The notes beneath the pieces are model-generated. The model was not told the origin of the DNA, ran no database searches, and saw only the letters and a program-made list of their open reading frames with translations. A stretch of DNA of 48,249 nt, from the NCBI GenBank assembly GCA_016176405.1, contig JACOXG010000001.1, forward strand, positions 1 through 48,249, in the 5' to 3' direction. Shown here in pieces: positions 1 to 7,233 of the stretch (positions are counted from its first letter, which is position 1; every line of letters begins with the position of its first letter). A program made the translations under genes and the position numbers. Origin of the DNA: Candidatus Daviesbacteria bacterium. Its GTDB lineage: Bacteria; Patescibacteriota; Microgenomatia; Daviesbacterales; UBA10151.

Positions 1-248
1 GATTGTTCTATCCCCAAAGAATCTGCCCCAAGTTTGGCTGCCATTAAAACTACCCTGCCATCACCAGAACCCAACTCATAAAATTTTTTACCTCTTTTAA
101 CACCAGAAAGTCTTAAAACTTTTTTAATATGGTCCATTTTAGTTGGGACAAATGGAGCATCAGATCCGGCAAACCAAGATAGAGCTAGAAAACAACCTAG
201 CAAAATACCGCCAGAAATAATTAATGTTAAATCCATATTTTCTTCCAT
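1..248 (-). CDS. class I SAM-dependent methyltransferase, membrane-anchored (partial, 3' end outside window)
   Basis: Reading the minus strand from 248 gives MEENMDLTLIISGGILLGCF and continues open to the window edge. A hydrophobic N-terminal segment (about residues 5-22) is followed by a motif FYELGSGDGRVVLMAAKLGA, which is the glycine-rich SAM-binding loop (E/DxGxGxG, motif I) of class I methyltransferases. The rest is cut off, so the substrate cannot be told. An alternative start is ATG at 236. The upstream start at 246-248 lies in the first stem of the structured element that fills the gap to the next gene. The family call is good; the function is not resolved. Confidence 0.75.
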   Translation of the reverse strand, partial: MEENMDLTLIISGGILLGCFLALSWFAGSDAPFVPTKMDHIKKVLRLSGVKRGKKFYELGSGDGRVVLMAAKLGADSLGIEQ

Positions 249-420
249 ACTTTTGTAACCAAAAATATGGTAAAAGTTTTCTGCAGTGATGTTCGATCTA
301 AAAATTGTAATTTCGTTAACGGGGGCTCACCCCCTCGGATATTCACTAATCGTTCAGTATCCGGTTCCCCCTGTTGCCTCATTACAATTTTTTTAACGGT
401 CTCTGCATCAATGCAGAATT
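246..420. repeat. structured repeat element R1, copy A
   Basis: First of three copies of an intergenic element. Visible pairings: a P1 hairpin 246-254/261-269 with loop GTAACC; a long P2 stem 300-311/381-392 (12 bp); AAC+GGGGG 318-325 with CCCCC-T-GTT 367-375; and CGGATA 336-341 with TATCCG 358-363. The G5 run 321-325 can instead pair with C5 330-334 through a CTCA loop. A 7-bp hairpin TCTGCAT-CA-ATGCAGA closes the right end. It sits between two minus-strand genes, so the conserved strand is antisense to both. It could be a structured RNA or a non-autonomous mobile repeat; the sequence alone does not decide. Confidence 0.7.
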
Positions 421-425
421 CTAAT

Positions 426-1445
426 CTATTTTTTTAGTAATTTCAAAAGGAATACTTTAAATGGAGTTATTTTATCTATTATGGTAAAGAAGATATAAAG
501 TGGCCAGTCAAAGATTAGATCATAAGTCCCCATATATTCCACCAGTTCCCCTCCATATCCTTGTTTAAATTTATGAAAACCAAACCAGGGATCAGAAGAT
601 TTGGCATCTGGACCTAGGGCTCCCCACATGTCGAATTTTTTAAGACCCATTTTTTTTCCTAATTTAATTGCTTCCCAACAAACTAAATTATTTGCCATTA
701 CCTCTTTATATTTTGTAGAAGATCCTCCATAAGGATAATAAAGAGTGTCTTTAAAATTTAAAAGCATCCAAGCAGAGAGTGGTGAGGGGTTATGAGTTGT
801 GTGTTCATTGTAAAAAGCAATCAATAGACGAGCCATGTTTGCTTGGCAGAGTGTTTTCCAGACATTTCGATGGTATTGCTCATTATGCCCATGATATCCT
901 TGCCTTTTGGTTGTGATAAAATATAATTTTAAATAAATTTCAAAAGCCTGATCATCTACTTTTTCCTCCACTTTAACTCCATGTTTTTGAGCAATCTTGA
1001 TGTTATACCTGGTTTTTGGGTGCATATTTTTTAAGAGTTCTTCTTCGGATTTGGTCAGATCTAAAATAAAGTTATATTTGGTAAATAAGGGTTTTGGAGA
1101 AGGCATAAAAGTATTTGGTATAGAGTATTCAGTATTTAGTATCTCAATATCCGGCTCTAGTTTTATAAATGCGCAGTTATTTTCTTTACCGATTCTAGTA
1201 AGTGCCTCTGCCAACTCTTTATCTGGTAAAGGACCTTTTGGTAAATAACCTGCATATTTATTAGTGAGTGGAATTTTGTGAAAGGTTAACTGGAATACTT
1301 TAGATAATTTACCATTTTTGAAAATACCATATCGTAAAATTGGAGTTTCTAAACTTTTCCTAAATTCGCCCCATTCCCAGCTCTGGATCACATGGGTAAC
1401 AAGTTTGTTGTATTGAGTTTTATTGGTCATTGGTCGCAAATCCAT
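426..1445 (-). CDS. FemAB/FemX-like peptidoglycan aminoacyl ligase
   Basis: A 339-residue protein resembling FemA/FemB/FemX and related GNAT-fold ligases that add amino acids from aminoacyl-tRNA to the peptide of lipid II. Typical stretches are NMHPKTRYNIKIAQKHGVKV (about residues 140-160), a YPYGGSSTKYKEVMANNLVCW block and KKFDMWGALGPD near residue 275. Residues about 98-113 (EILNTEYSIPNTF) are encoded by an AT-rich near-repetitive stretch that looks inserted. A TACAAT hexamer ends 6 nt before the chosen ATG, so the mRNA is probably leaderless. It is followed by element R1 and a methyltransferase. The amino acid added is unknown. Confidence 0.8.
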   Translation of the reverse strand: MDLRPMTNKTQYNKLVTHVIQSWEWGEFRKSLETPILRYGIFKNGKLSKVFQLTFHKIPLTNKYAGYLPKGPLPDKELAEALTRIGKENNCAFIKLEPDIEILNTEYSIPNTFMPSPKPLFTKYNFILDLTKSEEELLKNMHPKTRYNIKIAQKHGVKVEEKVDDQAFEIYLKLYFITTKRQGYHGHNEQYHRNVWKTLCQANMARLLIAFYNEHTTHNPSPLSAWMLLNFKDTLYYPYGGSSTKYKEVMANNLVCWEAIKLGKKMGLKKFDMWGALGPDAKSSDPWFGFHKFKQGYGGELVEYMGTYDLIFDWPLYIFFTIIDKITPFKVFLLKLLKK

Positions 1446-1451
1446 GCGACC

Positions 1452-1457
1452 ATTGTA
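1452..1457 (-). promoter_or_regulatory. -10 hexamer of the FemAB-like gene
   Basis: TACAAT on the minus strand, 6 nt before the ATG at 1445. Transcription would start at or next to the start codon, so no ribosome-binding site is possible. Confidence 0.5.
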
Positions 1458-1468
1458 CTAGAAATGGA

Positions 1469-2122
1469 TTAAAAAATCTGGATTTTAGCATTAGTTCTTA
1501 ATTCTTGGAATTTCTGATTAAAGATTTGAGAAAGTTTTTGTTGTTTTAAATTGTCCTCCGCCTCTTTTCTTTGTTGGGCTGAATCAGTGGCCGTTAAAAG
1601 AGCACTATTAGTTTCTATAAATTGATCAATTTCCTCTGCTGAAACTGTAGCTTCATTTTCATAAAGCTTGGCAATAGCCAGCTGTAATTTAATTTGATCC
1701 ATCAATGTCTCTCTTGTTTGTCCCTGTTGAGAAAGTAGTTGATCTAGTGTTTCCTTTCCTCCAACTTGATTTTCTAATTCAGAAATTTTTGCTGAAATCT
1801 CTGCTTCTGTTGGGATTGCCCCCATTTTGGAAGCCTCTTGTAAAATTATTTTTTCATTGATCATCTGGTTTAAAATCTGTTCTTTAAACTGTTTATTTAA
1901 TCTTGATTGAAGTTCCAAATTAGTAATGGGAATACCATTAATAGTGGCTGCTACAAACCAATCCTTTTTATAAAAAGCCAAAAGTAGAATTCCTATGACT
2001 AAAATAATTAGATAAATTTTCTTGGAACTTTTAAAAGTGGCAATTCTTTCTGAAAAAGAGAAAAGTGAAGCGGGCAAATTGGCAATAGGATTCATGTCGG
2101 ATTTTTGAGTTTTTTTAGCCAT
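1469..2122 (-). CDS. membrane-anchored SurA-N-like chaperone domain protein
   Basis: From ATG 2122 the protein is 217 residues and starts MAKKTQ; an upstream ATG at 2158 would add 12 residues. One transmembrane helix (IYLIILVIGILLLAFY) is followed by an extracellular part that begins ATINGIPITNLELQSRLNKQ and has the helical QMINEKIILQEASKMGAIPT pattern of SurA-type N-terminal domains. No parvulin rotamase domain follows, so it should act as a holdase or assembly factor rather than a prolyl isomerase. It lies between the 3D-domain protein and the FemAB-like ligase in a minus-strand cell-envelope cluster. Confidence 0.7.
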   Translation of the reverse strand: MAKKTQKSDMNPIANLPASLFSFSERIATFKSSKKIYLIILVIGILLLAFYKKDWFVAATINGIPITNLELQSRLNKQFKEQILNQMINEKIILQEASKMGAIPTEAEISAKISELENQVGGKETLDQLLSQQGQTRETLMDQIKLQLAIAKLYENEATVSAEEIDQFIETNSALLTATDSAQQRKEAEDNLKQQKLSQIFNQKFQELRTNAKIQIF

Positions 2123-2174
2123 TGGCTGATAGTAACAGAATAAATTGTATTTTGGCAAGCACTAAATTAAAGCT

Positions 2175-2867
2175 TTATAATAAATAAATATCCACAAATC
2201 TTGCAGTCCATCCTGCAGTTTTGGCATCATCAAAACCTAAATCAATGATATTCCCTTTAATTGCTCCGCCTGTATCTCCGGCCACAGCCATGCCATATCC
2301 TGGGATATAAACTTTAGATCTTAAAGGTATGACTTTTGGGTCAACAGCAATTACCCCCTTACCGGCCCTCATCCCTATAGCTGTCCATTCATTACAACCG
2401 CTGCAGTGGGAATCATAATGAGTGGCATAAACCCTTAATTTTTTCCAGTATTGGATTGGTCCATCAGAAGTATCAAGGGTTCTCCAGACAATTTTTGTAC
2501 CCCGTAATATTTTTTTATCTTTGGCAGGAGTGGTTTCTGTAGAAACTAATTCTCTGTCATATTCTTCACCCCAGTGATAAGAAATTTTAATAATTCTGAC
2601 TCTTTTGCCATCTTCACCTTCTTCCAAAATTTTTTCTTCACCAGCTTCTGTCTCGGGATCATCTTCATAAATAGTTTTTTTAGGTAGAATTTGGGTTTCT
2701 TCCTCTAGTTTATAAGTAAAAGAAGATTCAGTGGTGATTGGTTGATTAACTGGTAAGGTTTCGGTTGGTGAGGGGGTAGATTCTCCCAGGATGGCAGGAG
2801 ATTGCCAAAAGTTTTTGGCAAAAAAGGTAAGTGTAATAATTAAGATAATACCTAAATATCTTTCCAT
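2175..2867 (-). CDS. G5/3D-domain cell-wall protein
   Basis: The start at 2867 (MERYLGIILI) gives 230 residues with an N-terminal membrane segment. A longer reading from 2885 would take its first codons from repeat R2 and is less likely. The middle (about residues 60-125, ending KILRGTKIVW) fits a G5-like domain. The C-terminus is a 3D domain: VYATHYDSHCSGCNEWTAIG, then GVIAVDPKVIPLRSKVYIPG, then AGDTGGAIKGNIIDLGF, carrying the acidic residues of this MltA/Rpf2-like fold. Such proteins are thought to be lytic transglycosylase-like wall enzymes (YabE/YocH type). A likely role is peptidoglycan remodelling at the surface. Confidence 0.8.
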   Translation of the reverse strand: MERYLGIILIITLTFFAKNFWQSPAILGESTPSPTETLPVNQPITTESSFTYKLEEETQILPKKTIYEDDPETEAGEEKILEEGEDGKRVRIIKISYHWGEEYDRELVSTETTPAKDKKILRGTKIVWRTLDTSDGPIQYWKKLRVYATHYDSHCSGCNEWTAIGMRAGKGVIAVDPKVIPLRSKVYIPGYGMAVAGDTGGAIKGNIIDLGFDDAKTAGWTARFVDIYLL

Positions 2868-2876
2868 AGGGAGCTC

Positions 2877-3016
2877 GCTCGTCACATCTAGAATAGATGT
2901 GAGAAGTTAGAAGTGAGAAAATGGATTAATGAGGTGAGAAGTGAGATTGATCACACATCACACTTCATTATCCATATTCACACATCCCACCTCTCATTTC
3001 TAATACCTGACTTCGC
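2877..3016. repeat. palindromic repeat R2, copy 1
   Basis: A 140-bp imperfect inverted repeat shared with 6409-6547. It opens with a 9-bp hairpin TCACATCTA-GAA-TAGATGTGA and carries facing arms such as ATGGATTAATGA and TCATTATCCAT. It lies between the uvrD 3' end and the 3D-protein start. No open reading frame is supported. It looks like a MITE- or REP-like dispersed element. Confidence 0.75.
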
Positions 3017-3032
3017 TCGCTTTCTATTATTG

Positions 3033-4952
3033 TTATGCATTCAGCCAATCTTCGTCATCTTTAGAAACATCATCTAAAAATTGATCAGAATCTTTAAAAT
3101 TAGTATTTGATGAAATTAAACTTTCAGGAATATCTGTTAAAAATCTGGAGACTAAATTGTTTGATCTGGTTCCAAAATATAATCTTTGTCTGGTATAGCT
3201 TAAGTAAAGTTTTTCTTTGGCGCGAGTTATACCCACATAACAAAGTCTTCTTTCCTCCTCTAGCTCATTTGGATCAAGCATAGAGCGAGAGTGTGGGAAT
3301 AATCCCTCTTCCATGCCCACCATAAAAACTACAGGAAATTCCAAGCCTTTGGCATTATGTAAAGTCATTAGAGTGACAGAGTCAATTGGTTGGGAGTTGG
3401 TGGTTTTGAGTTTTTGGTTGGGTAGATAACCATTTTCCACCAAAGCCACATTTTCTAAAAAGTCTTGCAGATTGGGAAATTCCTCTGCTACGGATCGTAG
3501 TTCCTTAACATTTTCCACCCTCATTTTCCCCTCATCAGTACCATCATCTAAATAGGCCAGATAGCCTGTTTTTTGCAAAATCCCATCTAATAAATCTAAA
3601 GTAGAATATTGGTCTAAATTGGTAGAGAGTTGGGAGTAAAATTCCATTAGTTTAGTTAATCTTCCCTTACCAATTTTCTCAGCGCGCTTTAGAGAGATTG
3701 AATCCTTAGGATTTTGTAAAAGTCTAAGATAGGAGAGGACATCTTTGATTTCTTTTCTTTGATAAAAAGAAACTCCGCCAATTAATTTATAAGGAATACC
3801 TGCTTTTAAAAACTGTTCTTCTAAAGAGCGGGATTGAGCATTAGTTCTGTATAAAATGGCAAAATCTGATAAGGTTACACCTCCGAGGTGTGCACCGGAT
3901 GTCGTCTCAGTCTCACCTCGGAGGTGAGCTATGGTGTTTATGATAAACAGAGCTTCCTCAACTTCATTTCTTAGCTCAACTATTTCTATTTTTTCTCCAC
4001 CATCTTTTTGAGTCCATAACTTTAAAATTGGATGAGTTTTATTTTTGGAAATTATTGAGTGTGCTGCATCTAAAATATTTTGAGTTGACCTATAATTTTG
4101 CTCTAGATTAAAAACACGCACATTTGGATAATCTTTTTCAAAATTAACAATATTTCTAAAATCTGCTCCTCTGAAGGAATAAATAGATTGAGAAGCATCC
4201 CCCACCACACAAATATTTTTGTGACGGTTTGCCAAATATTTAGAAATTAAATATTGGGCAGGATTAGTATCTTGGTATTCATCAATTAAGATGTATTTAA
4301 AGTGGATTTGATATCTGGCTAAAATAGTAGGCTCTGTTTGAAATAGTTGAATAGTTTTAAGTAGCAAATCATCAAAATCTAAGGCATGATTTTTTTCTAG
4401 AATCTTTTGATATTCTAAATAAATTTTGGCCACTATTTCCTGAAAGAAGCCTCTGGCATATCTTGGGTATTCTAAGGAGGAAATCAGCTCATTTTTAGCT
4501 CCTGAAATAGTAGTTCTGACTGCATGAGGGGAAGTTTTTTGAGTGGGGATATTTAAATTTCCCATAGCTTCTTTAATTGCATCTAAGGCATCTGACTCAT
4601 CATAAATTGCAAAGCCAGGGGGCAGACCTAGCACTTTGCCTTCGCGCCTTAATATTTTTGCACAAAAAGAGTGAAAAGTTCCCATAATAGGTAGGGTATA
4701 GGGTGTAGGGTTTAGGGGATAGTTTAAGAGTTTTAAAATTCTATCTCTCATTTCTCCAGCTGCTTTATTGGTGAACGTGACCATAAGAATGCTTTCGGGG
4801 GGAACTTTCTTCTCCCGAATTAAATAAGCCACTCTGTAAGTTAAGACTCTGGTTTTGCCAGAACCAGCCCCGGCAAGTATCAAAACTGGACCTTCTGTTG
4901 CTTTAGCAGCTTGTTGTTGGATAGGATTTAAATCATCTAGGAGGTCGGGCAT
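3033..4952 (-). CDS. pcrA: UvrD/PcrA-type superfamily 1 DNA helicase
   Basis: A 3'-5' SF1A helicase of 639 residues acting in repair and fork clearance. Motifs in order: Walker A GAGSGKT (about 28-34), TFTNKAAGEM (Ia), DEYQDTNPAQ (II), GDASQSIYSFRGAD (III), LEQNYRSTQNIL (IV), TLHNAKGLEFPVVFMVGMEE (V) and YVGITRAKEKLYL (VI). It is shorter than Bacillus PcrA (about 720), mainly at the C-terminus. Two stretches look inserted: NYPLNPTPYTLP (about 76-88) comes from a CCCTA-like repeat, and residues about 341-358 come from a pair of CACCTCSGAGGTG palindromes. A TATATC hexamer ends 7 nt before the ATG. Confidence 0.95.
   Translation of the reverse strand: MPDLLDDLNPIQQQAAKATEGPVLILAGAGSGKTRVLTYRVAYLIREKKVPPESILMVTFTNKAAGEMRDRILKLLNYPLNPTPYTLPIMGTFHSFCAKILRREGKVLGLPPGFAIYDESDALDAIKEAMGNLNIPTQKTSPHAVRTTISGAKNELISSLEYPRYARGFFQEIVAKIYLEYQKILEKNHALDFDDLLLKTIQLFQTEPTILARYQIHFKYILIDEYQDTNPAQYLISKYLANRHKNICVVGDASQSIYSFRGADFRNIVNFEKDYPNVRVFNLEQNYRSTQNILDAAHSIISKNKTHPILKLWTQKDGGEKIEIVELRNEVEEALFIINTIAHLRGETETTSGAHLGGVTLSDFAILYRTNAQSRSLEEQFLKAGIPYKLIGGVSFYQRKEIKDVLSYLRLLQNPKDSISLKRAEKIGKGRLTKLMEFYSQLSTNLDQYSTLDLLDGILQKTGYLAYLDDGTDEGKMRVENVKELRSVAEEFPNLQDFLENVALVENGYLPNQKLKTTNSQPIDSVTLMTLHNAKGLEFPVVFMVGMEEGLFPHSRSMLDPNELEEERRLCYVGITRAKEKLYLSYTRQRLYFGTRSNNLVSRFLTDIPESLISSNTNFKDSDQFLDDVSKDDEDWLNA
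3878..3930. repeat. palindromic repeat inside pcrA
   Basis: Contains CACCTCCGAGGTG and CACCTCGGAGGTG about 20 nt apart, forming an inverted pair. It encodes about 18 extra residues including AHLRGE and AHLGGV just before the conserved SDFAILYRTNAQSR block. The reading frame is kept. Confidence 0.6.
4686..4732. repeat. CCCTA-like low-complexity repeat inside pcrA
   Basis: Minus-strand sequence made of near-repeats of CCCTAWACCCTA, encoding NYPLNPTPYTLP between the conserved helix ending RILKLL and IMGTFHSFCAKILRREG. It looks like an in-frame expansion or insertion in a region that is normally a short loop. Confidence 0.5.
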
Positions 4953-5034
4953 AGTGGAGGATATACTAGCACTTTTTGTAAATTGTTAAAATGCCTGAAT
5001 TTTAATTGTCCAATAGTTTTATAGCTTTAAAGTT

Positions 5035-5063
5035 TTGACTTATAGGTTATTTTTTATTAGAAT
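5035..5063 (+). promoter_or_regulatory. promoter TTGACT-17-TAGAAT
   Basis: TTGACT at 5035-5040 and TAGAAT at 5058-5063 with a 17-bp spacer. The -10 ends 10 nt before the ATG at 5074. It defines the start of the following gene and argues against the longer reading that begins inside the -35. Confidence 0.6.
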
Positions 5064-5073
5064 ACGCAGAATT

Positions 5074-5787
5074 ATGATAGCTACTGAAATAGATAATGAT
5101 AGGCAAATAAATAGAAGGCGTTATGTTGGGGGAGGTGCGAGTGCCCTTGTTTTGCTTGGCAGTGCACCTGGTATCGAGAGAAAGTATGTTGAAAGGACCT
5201 TAGAAGCATGTTTAGATCACTTCTCCCAACTATGTGAATTTGCATCAGCAAGTCATATTCTTGGAGAAAGAAATTTAGCAATGGAGGTTGCATTTGAGGA
5301 TTGGTCTGATTTTAGAGTTTTTATAAACTGGCTTGCAAACGATAATGTAGCTTTTAAAGGTTCTAATGTTACCCAATCTACCTTCAATCTTGTTGAGGAT
5401 GATTTAATGTCTCATCAAGGACTACCTTGGTCTGACGCTAGGAGAGAAGCTTATATATTAATTCAAACTCAGCCGGAGTGGGGTCCGAGAGTATTATTAG
5501 AGACCTTAGGAGTTACAACTGATCCTAATTATAAATTTAGAACTCTACAAATTATTGGGTCTTCCATTTATAATACACTCGTTATTGTATCTTCAGAGGC
5601 TGAGTCTTTTGAAGATGGTGGAAATAATAAAGAAGAGAGTAAGAGTCAAGATGCATCACAGTTAACAGTAGTAGGTAATGCGGTAGAGAGAATAAGAACT
5701 ACCCCAGGGGTAAATGATACGATGGTTTATATTTGCTCAGATACTCTTGATTTCTATCCATATGATAAAGTAATTGGTGATTCTTAA
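5074..5787 (+). CDS. hypothetical protein (237 aa)
   Basis: Not recognised. The start MIATEIDNDRQINRRRY is chosen from the promoter just upstream. A glycine-rich, mildly hydrophobic stretch (YVGGGASALVLLGSAPG, about residues 17-33) is followed by a mixed alpha/beta region with no membrane helix and a polar low-complexity stretch EDGGNNKEESKSQDASQ near residue 185. There are few cysteines. It is a single-gene unit in front of trxA and divergent from pcrA. It has normal codon use and is clearly a real gene, but no function can be given. Confidence 0.7.
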   Translation: MIATEIDNDRQINRRRYVGGGASALVLLGSAPGIERKYVERTLEACLDHFSQLCEFASASHILGERNLAMEVAFEDWSDFRVFINWLANDNVAFKGSNVTQSTFNLVEDDLMSHQGLPWSDARREAYILIQTQPEWGPRVLLETLGVTTDPNYKFRTLQIIGSSIYNTLVIVSSEAESFEDGGNNKEESKSQDASQLTVVGNAVERIRTTPGVNDTMVYICSDTLDFYPYDKVIGDS

Positions 5788-5841
5788 GAGTAAAACTTTA
5801 CCCTAGACTTTTTTAGAAAGTGTTGTTAAAATCTATTTCCT

Positions 5842-6102
5842 ATGTCAGTTAAACTGCTTGATTTTTGGGCGAGTTGGTGTATGCCGTGTCGGGTGATGGC
5901 TCCTGTTTTGGAAGAAATTAAAAAAGAGTTGGCCGGGAAGGTGGAGATTGAAGAGATTAATGTGGATGAGAAACCAGCTGAGGCCCAAAAATATGGAGTA
6001 ATGAGTATACCTACCTACATTATTATAAAGGATGGGCAAGAGGTGGGCAGAAAAATTGGGGTAACTGCAAAATCTGAACTTTTAAAATTGCTTCAAAGTT
6101 GA
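5842..6102 (+). CDS. trxA: thioredoxin
   Basis: An 86-residue minimal thioredoxin. The redox motif is WASWCMPCR (usual form WCGPC, here with Met for Gly), and the cis-proline region is SIPTYIIIKDGQEVGRKIG. It reduces protein disulfides in the cytoplasm. It is shorter than E. coli Trx (108) because the first strand and helix are missing or trimmed. A TAAAAT hexamer ends 9 nt before the ATG. Its TGA stop overlaps the TTG start of the next gene by 4 nt, so the two are translationally coupled. Confidence 0.9.
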   Translation: MSVKLLDFWASWCMPCRVMAPVLEEIKKELAGKVEIEEINVDEKPAEAQKYGVMSIPTYIIIKDGQEVGRKIGVTAKSELLKLLQS

Positions 6103-6401
6103 ATTTCAAAGATCGTGTGATCCAAATTGTAAGAAAGATTCCCTATGGTCGAGTTACCACCTATGGCACAGTGGCTACTTTGGCAGGAGTTCCCAGAGGA
6201 GCCAGGCTAGTAGGAGGAGTTTTACATTTTAATATTGATGCATCTCCCTGGCATAGAGTCATTAACAGACATGGATTTATTTCTACCAAATGTTTGGATC
6301 ACCCAAAAGCTTTGCAAAAAGCACTATTGAAACAGGAAGGTGTAGAAGTAAGTAAGGATTTCATGATAGACTTGAAAAAGTACGGATGGTGGGGAAAATA
6401 A
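6099..6401 (+). CDS. alkyltransferase-like (ATL) DNA-binding protein
   Basis: 100 residues with the C-terminal fold of O6-alkylguanine-DNA alkyltransferase. The helix-turn-helix part is IPYGRVTTYGTVATLAG and the arginine-finger region RGARLVGGVLH. The active-site motif is PWHRVI instead of PCHRVI: the acceptor cysteine is replaced by tryptophan, which is the hallmark of ATL proteins. These bind O6-alkylguanine, flip it and flag it for nucleotide-excision repair but do not remove the alkyl group. The TTG start is fixed by the 4-nt overlap with trxA and by the conserved N-terminus NFKDRVIQIVRKIP. Confidence 0.9.
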   Translation: MNFKDRVIQIVRKIPYGRVTTYGTVATLAGVPRGARLVGGVLHFNIDASPWHRVINRHGFISTKCLDHPKALQKALLKQEGVEVSKDFMIDLKKYGWWGK

Positions 6402-6408
6402 TAGTCTG

Positions 6409-6547
6409 GCTCGTCACATCTAGAATAGATGTGAGAAGTTAGAAGTGGGAAGATGGATTATTGAAATGAGAAGTGAGATTATCACATTTCACACTTCATT
6501 ATCTATATTCTCACATCTCACATCCCATTTCTAATTTGTGACTTCGC
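6409..6547. repeat. palindromic repeat R2, copy 2
   Basis: Second copy of R2 (see 2877-3016), lying between the ATL gene and tpiA. It opens with the same TCACATCTA-GAA-TAGATGTGA hairpin and ends TGTGACTTCGC, so GTCACA and TGTGAC form short terminal inverted repeats. Confidence 0.75.
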
Positions 6548-6561
6548 CATCCTTCAAAATT

Positions 6562-7230
6562 ATGAGTAAGAACATCTGGATAATTGCTAATTGGAAATCT
6601 AACAAAACCATTGCTGAGGCTTTGGATTGGGTTTCTAAAGTTGGACCAGGTTTGCCTGAAAAAGATAACTTAAAAGTAGTTGTTTGCCCAACCTTTAGCT
6701 GTCTCTCTGAAATTAAAAAAGCAGTCGAGGTAGGTAATTTTCCTCTGATGGTGGGCTCACAAGATCTGTCCCCGTTTGGAGTCGGAGCATATACTGGCGA
6801 GGAATCAGCTGCCCTTTTAAAAGAACTTATTAGTGTATCCATTTTGGGTCATTCAGAAAGAAGACAGAATTTTTCTGAAACAGATGAGATGGTTGCTAAA
6901 AAGGTTGAACAAGCCATGCAAAATAACATTACCCCTCTAGTTTGTATTCAAGGGCCAGATACTCCTGTACTAGAAGATTATAAACTAATAGCCTATGAAC
7001 CAATTTTTGCCATAGGTACAGGTAATCCTGATACTCCAGAAAATGCTAATACTGTGGCAGAAAAGTTAAAAAATAAATATGGTCAGGATTTAGAAATTTT
7101 ATATGGGGGAAGTGTTACTTCATCCAACATTGCATCTTTCATAAGAGAGCCAAATATTAATGGAGCACTAATTGGGAATGCTTCTTTAGATGCTGAGGAA
7201 TTTGTCAAAATTACTAAGGAGTGTTTGTGA
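6562..7230 (+). CDS. tpiA: triosephosphate isomerase
   Basis: Interconverts DHAP and glyceraldehyde-3-phosphate. From ATG 6562 (MSKNIWIIANWKSNK) the protein is 222 residues; an earlier ATG at 6538 lies in repeat R2. Catalytic parts are all present: Asn/Lys in NWKSNK, His in SILGHSERRQ, Glu in IAYEPIFAIGTG (loop 6), and the phosphate loops LYGGSVTSSN and GALIGNASL. It is about 30 residues shorter than usual, mainly between CIQGPDTP and YKLIAYEP, where one helix of the barrel is trimmed. The next gene follows after 3 nt. Confidence 0.95.
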   Translation: MSKNIWIIANWKSNKTIAEALDWVSKVGPGLPEKDNLKVVVCPTFSCLSEIKKAVEVGNFPLMVGSQDLSPFGVGAYTGEESAALLKELISVSILGHSERRQNFSETDEMVAKKVEQAMQNNITPLVCIQGPDTPVLEDYKLIAYEPIFAIGTGNPDTPENANTVAEKLKNKYGQDLEILYGGSVTSSNIASFIREPNINGALIGNASLDAEEFVKITKECL

Positions 7231-7233
7231 GTT

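Noticed and set aside
321-375. tRNA or integron attC reading of the R1 core
   Set aside because: There is no cloverleaf, no T-loop GTTCRANNC and no CCA end. GTTAAC and GTT occur, but the attC core-site spacing and an integrase are not seen.
4686-4732. Telomere-like CCCTAA repeat as a chromosome end
   Set aside because: It is short, imperfect and in frame within pcrA; nothing suggests a linear end.
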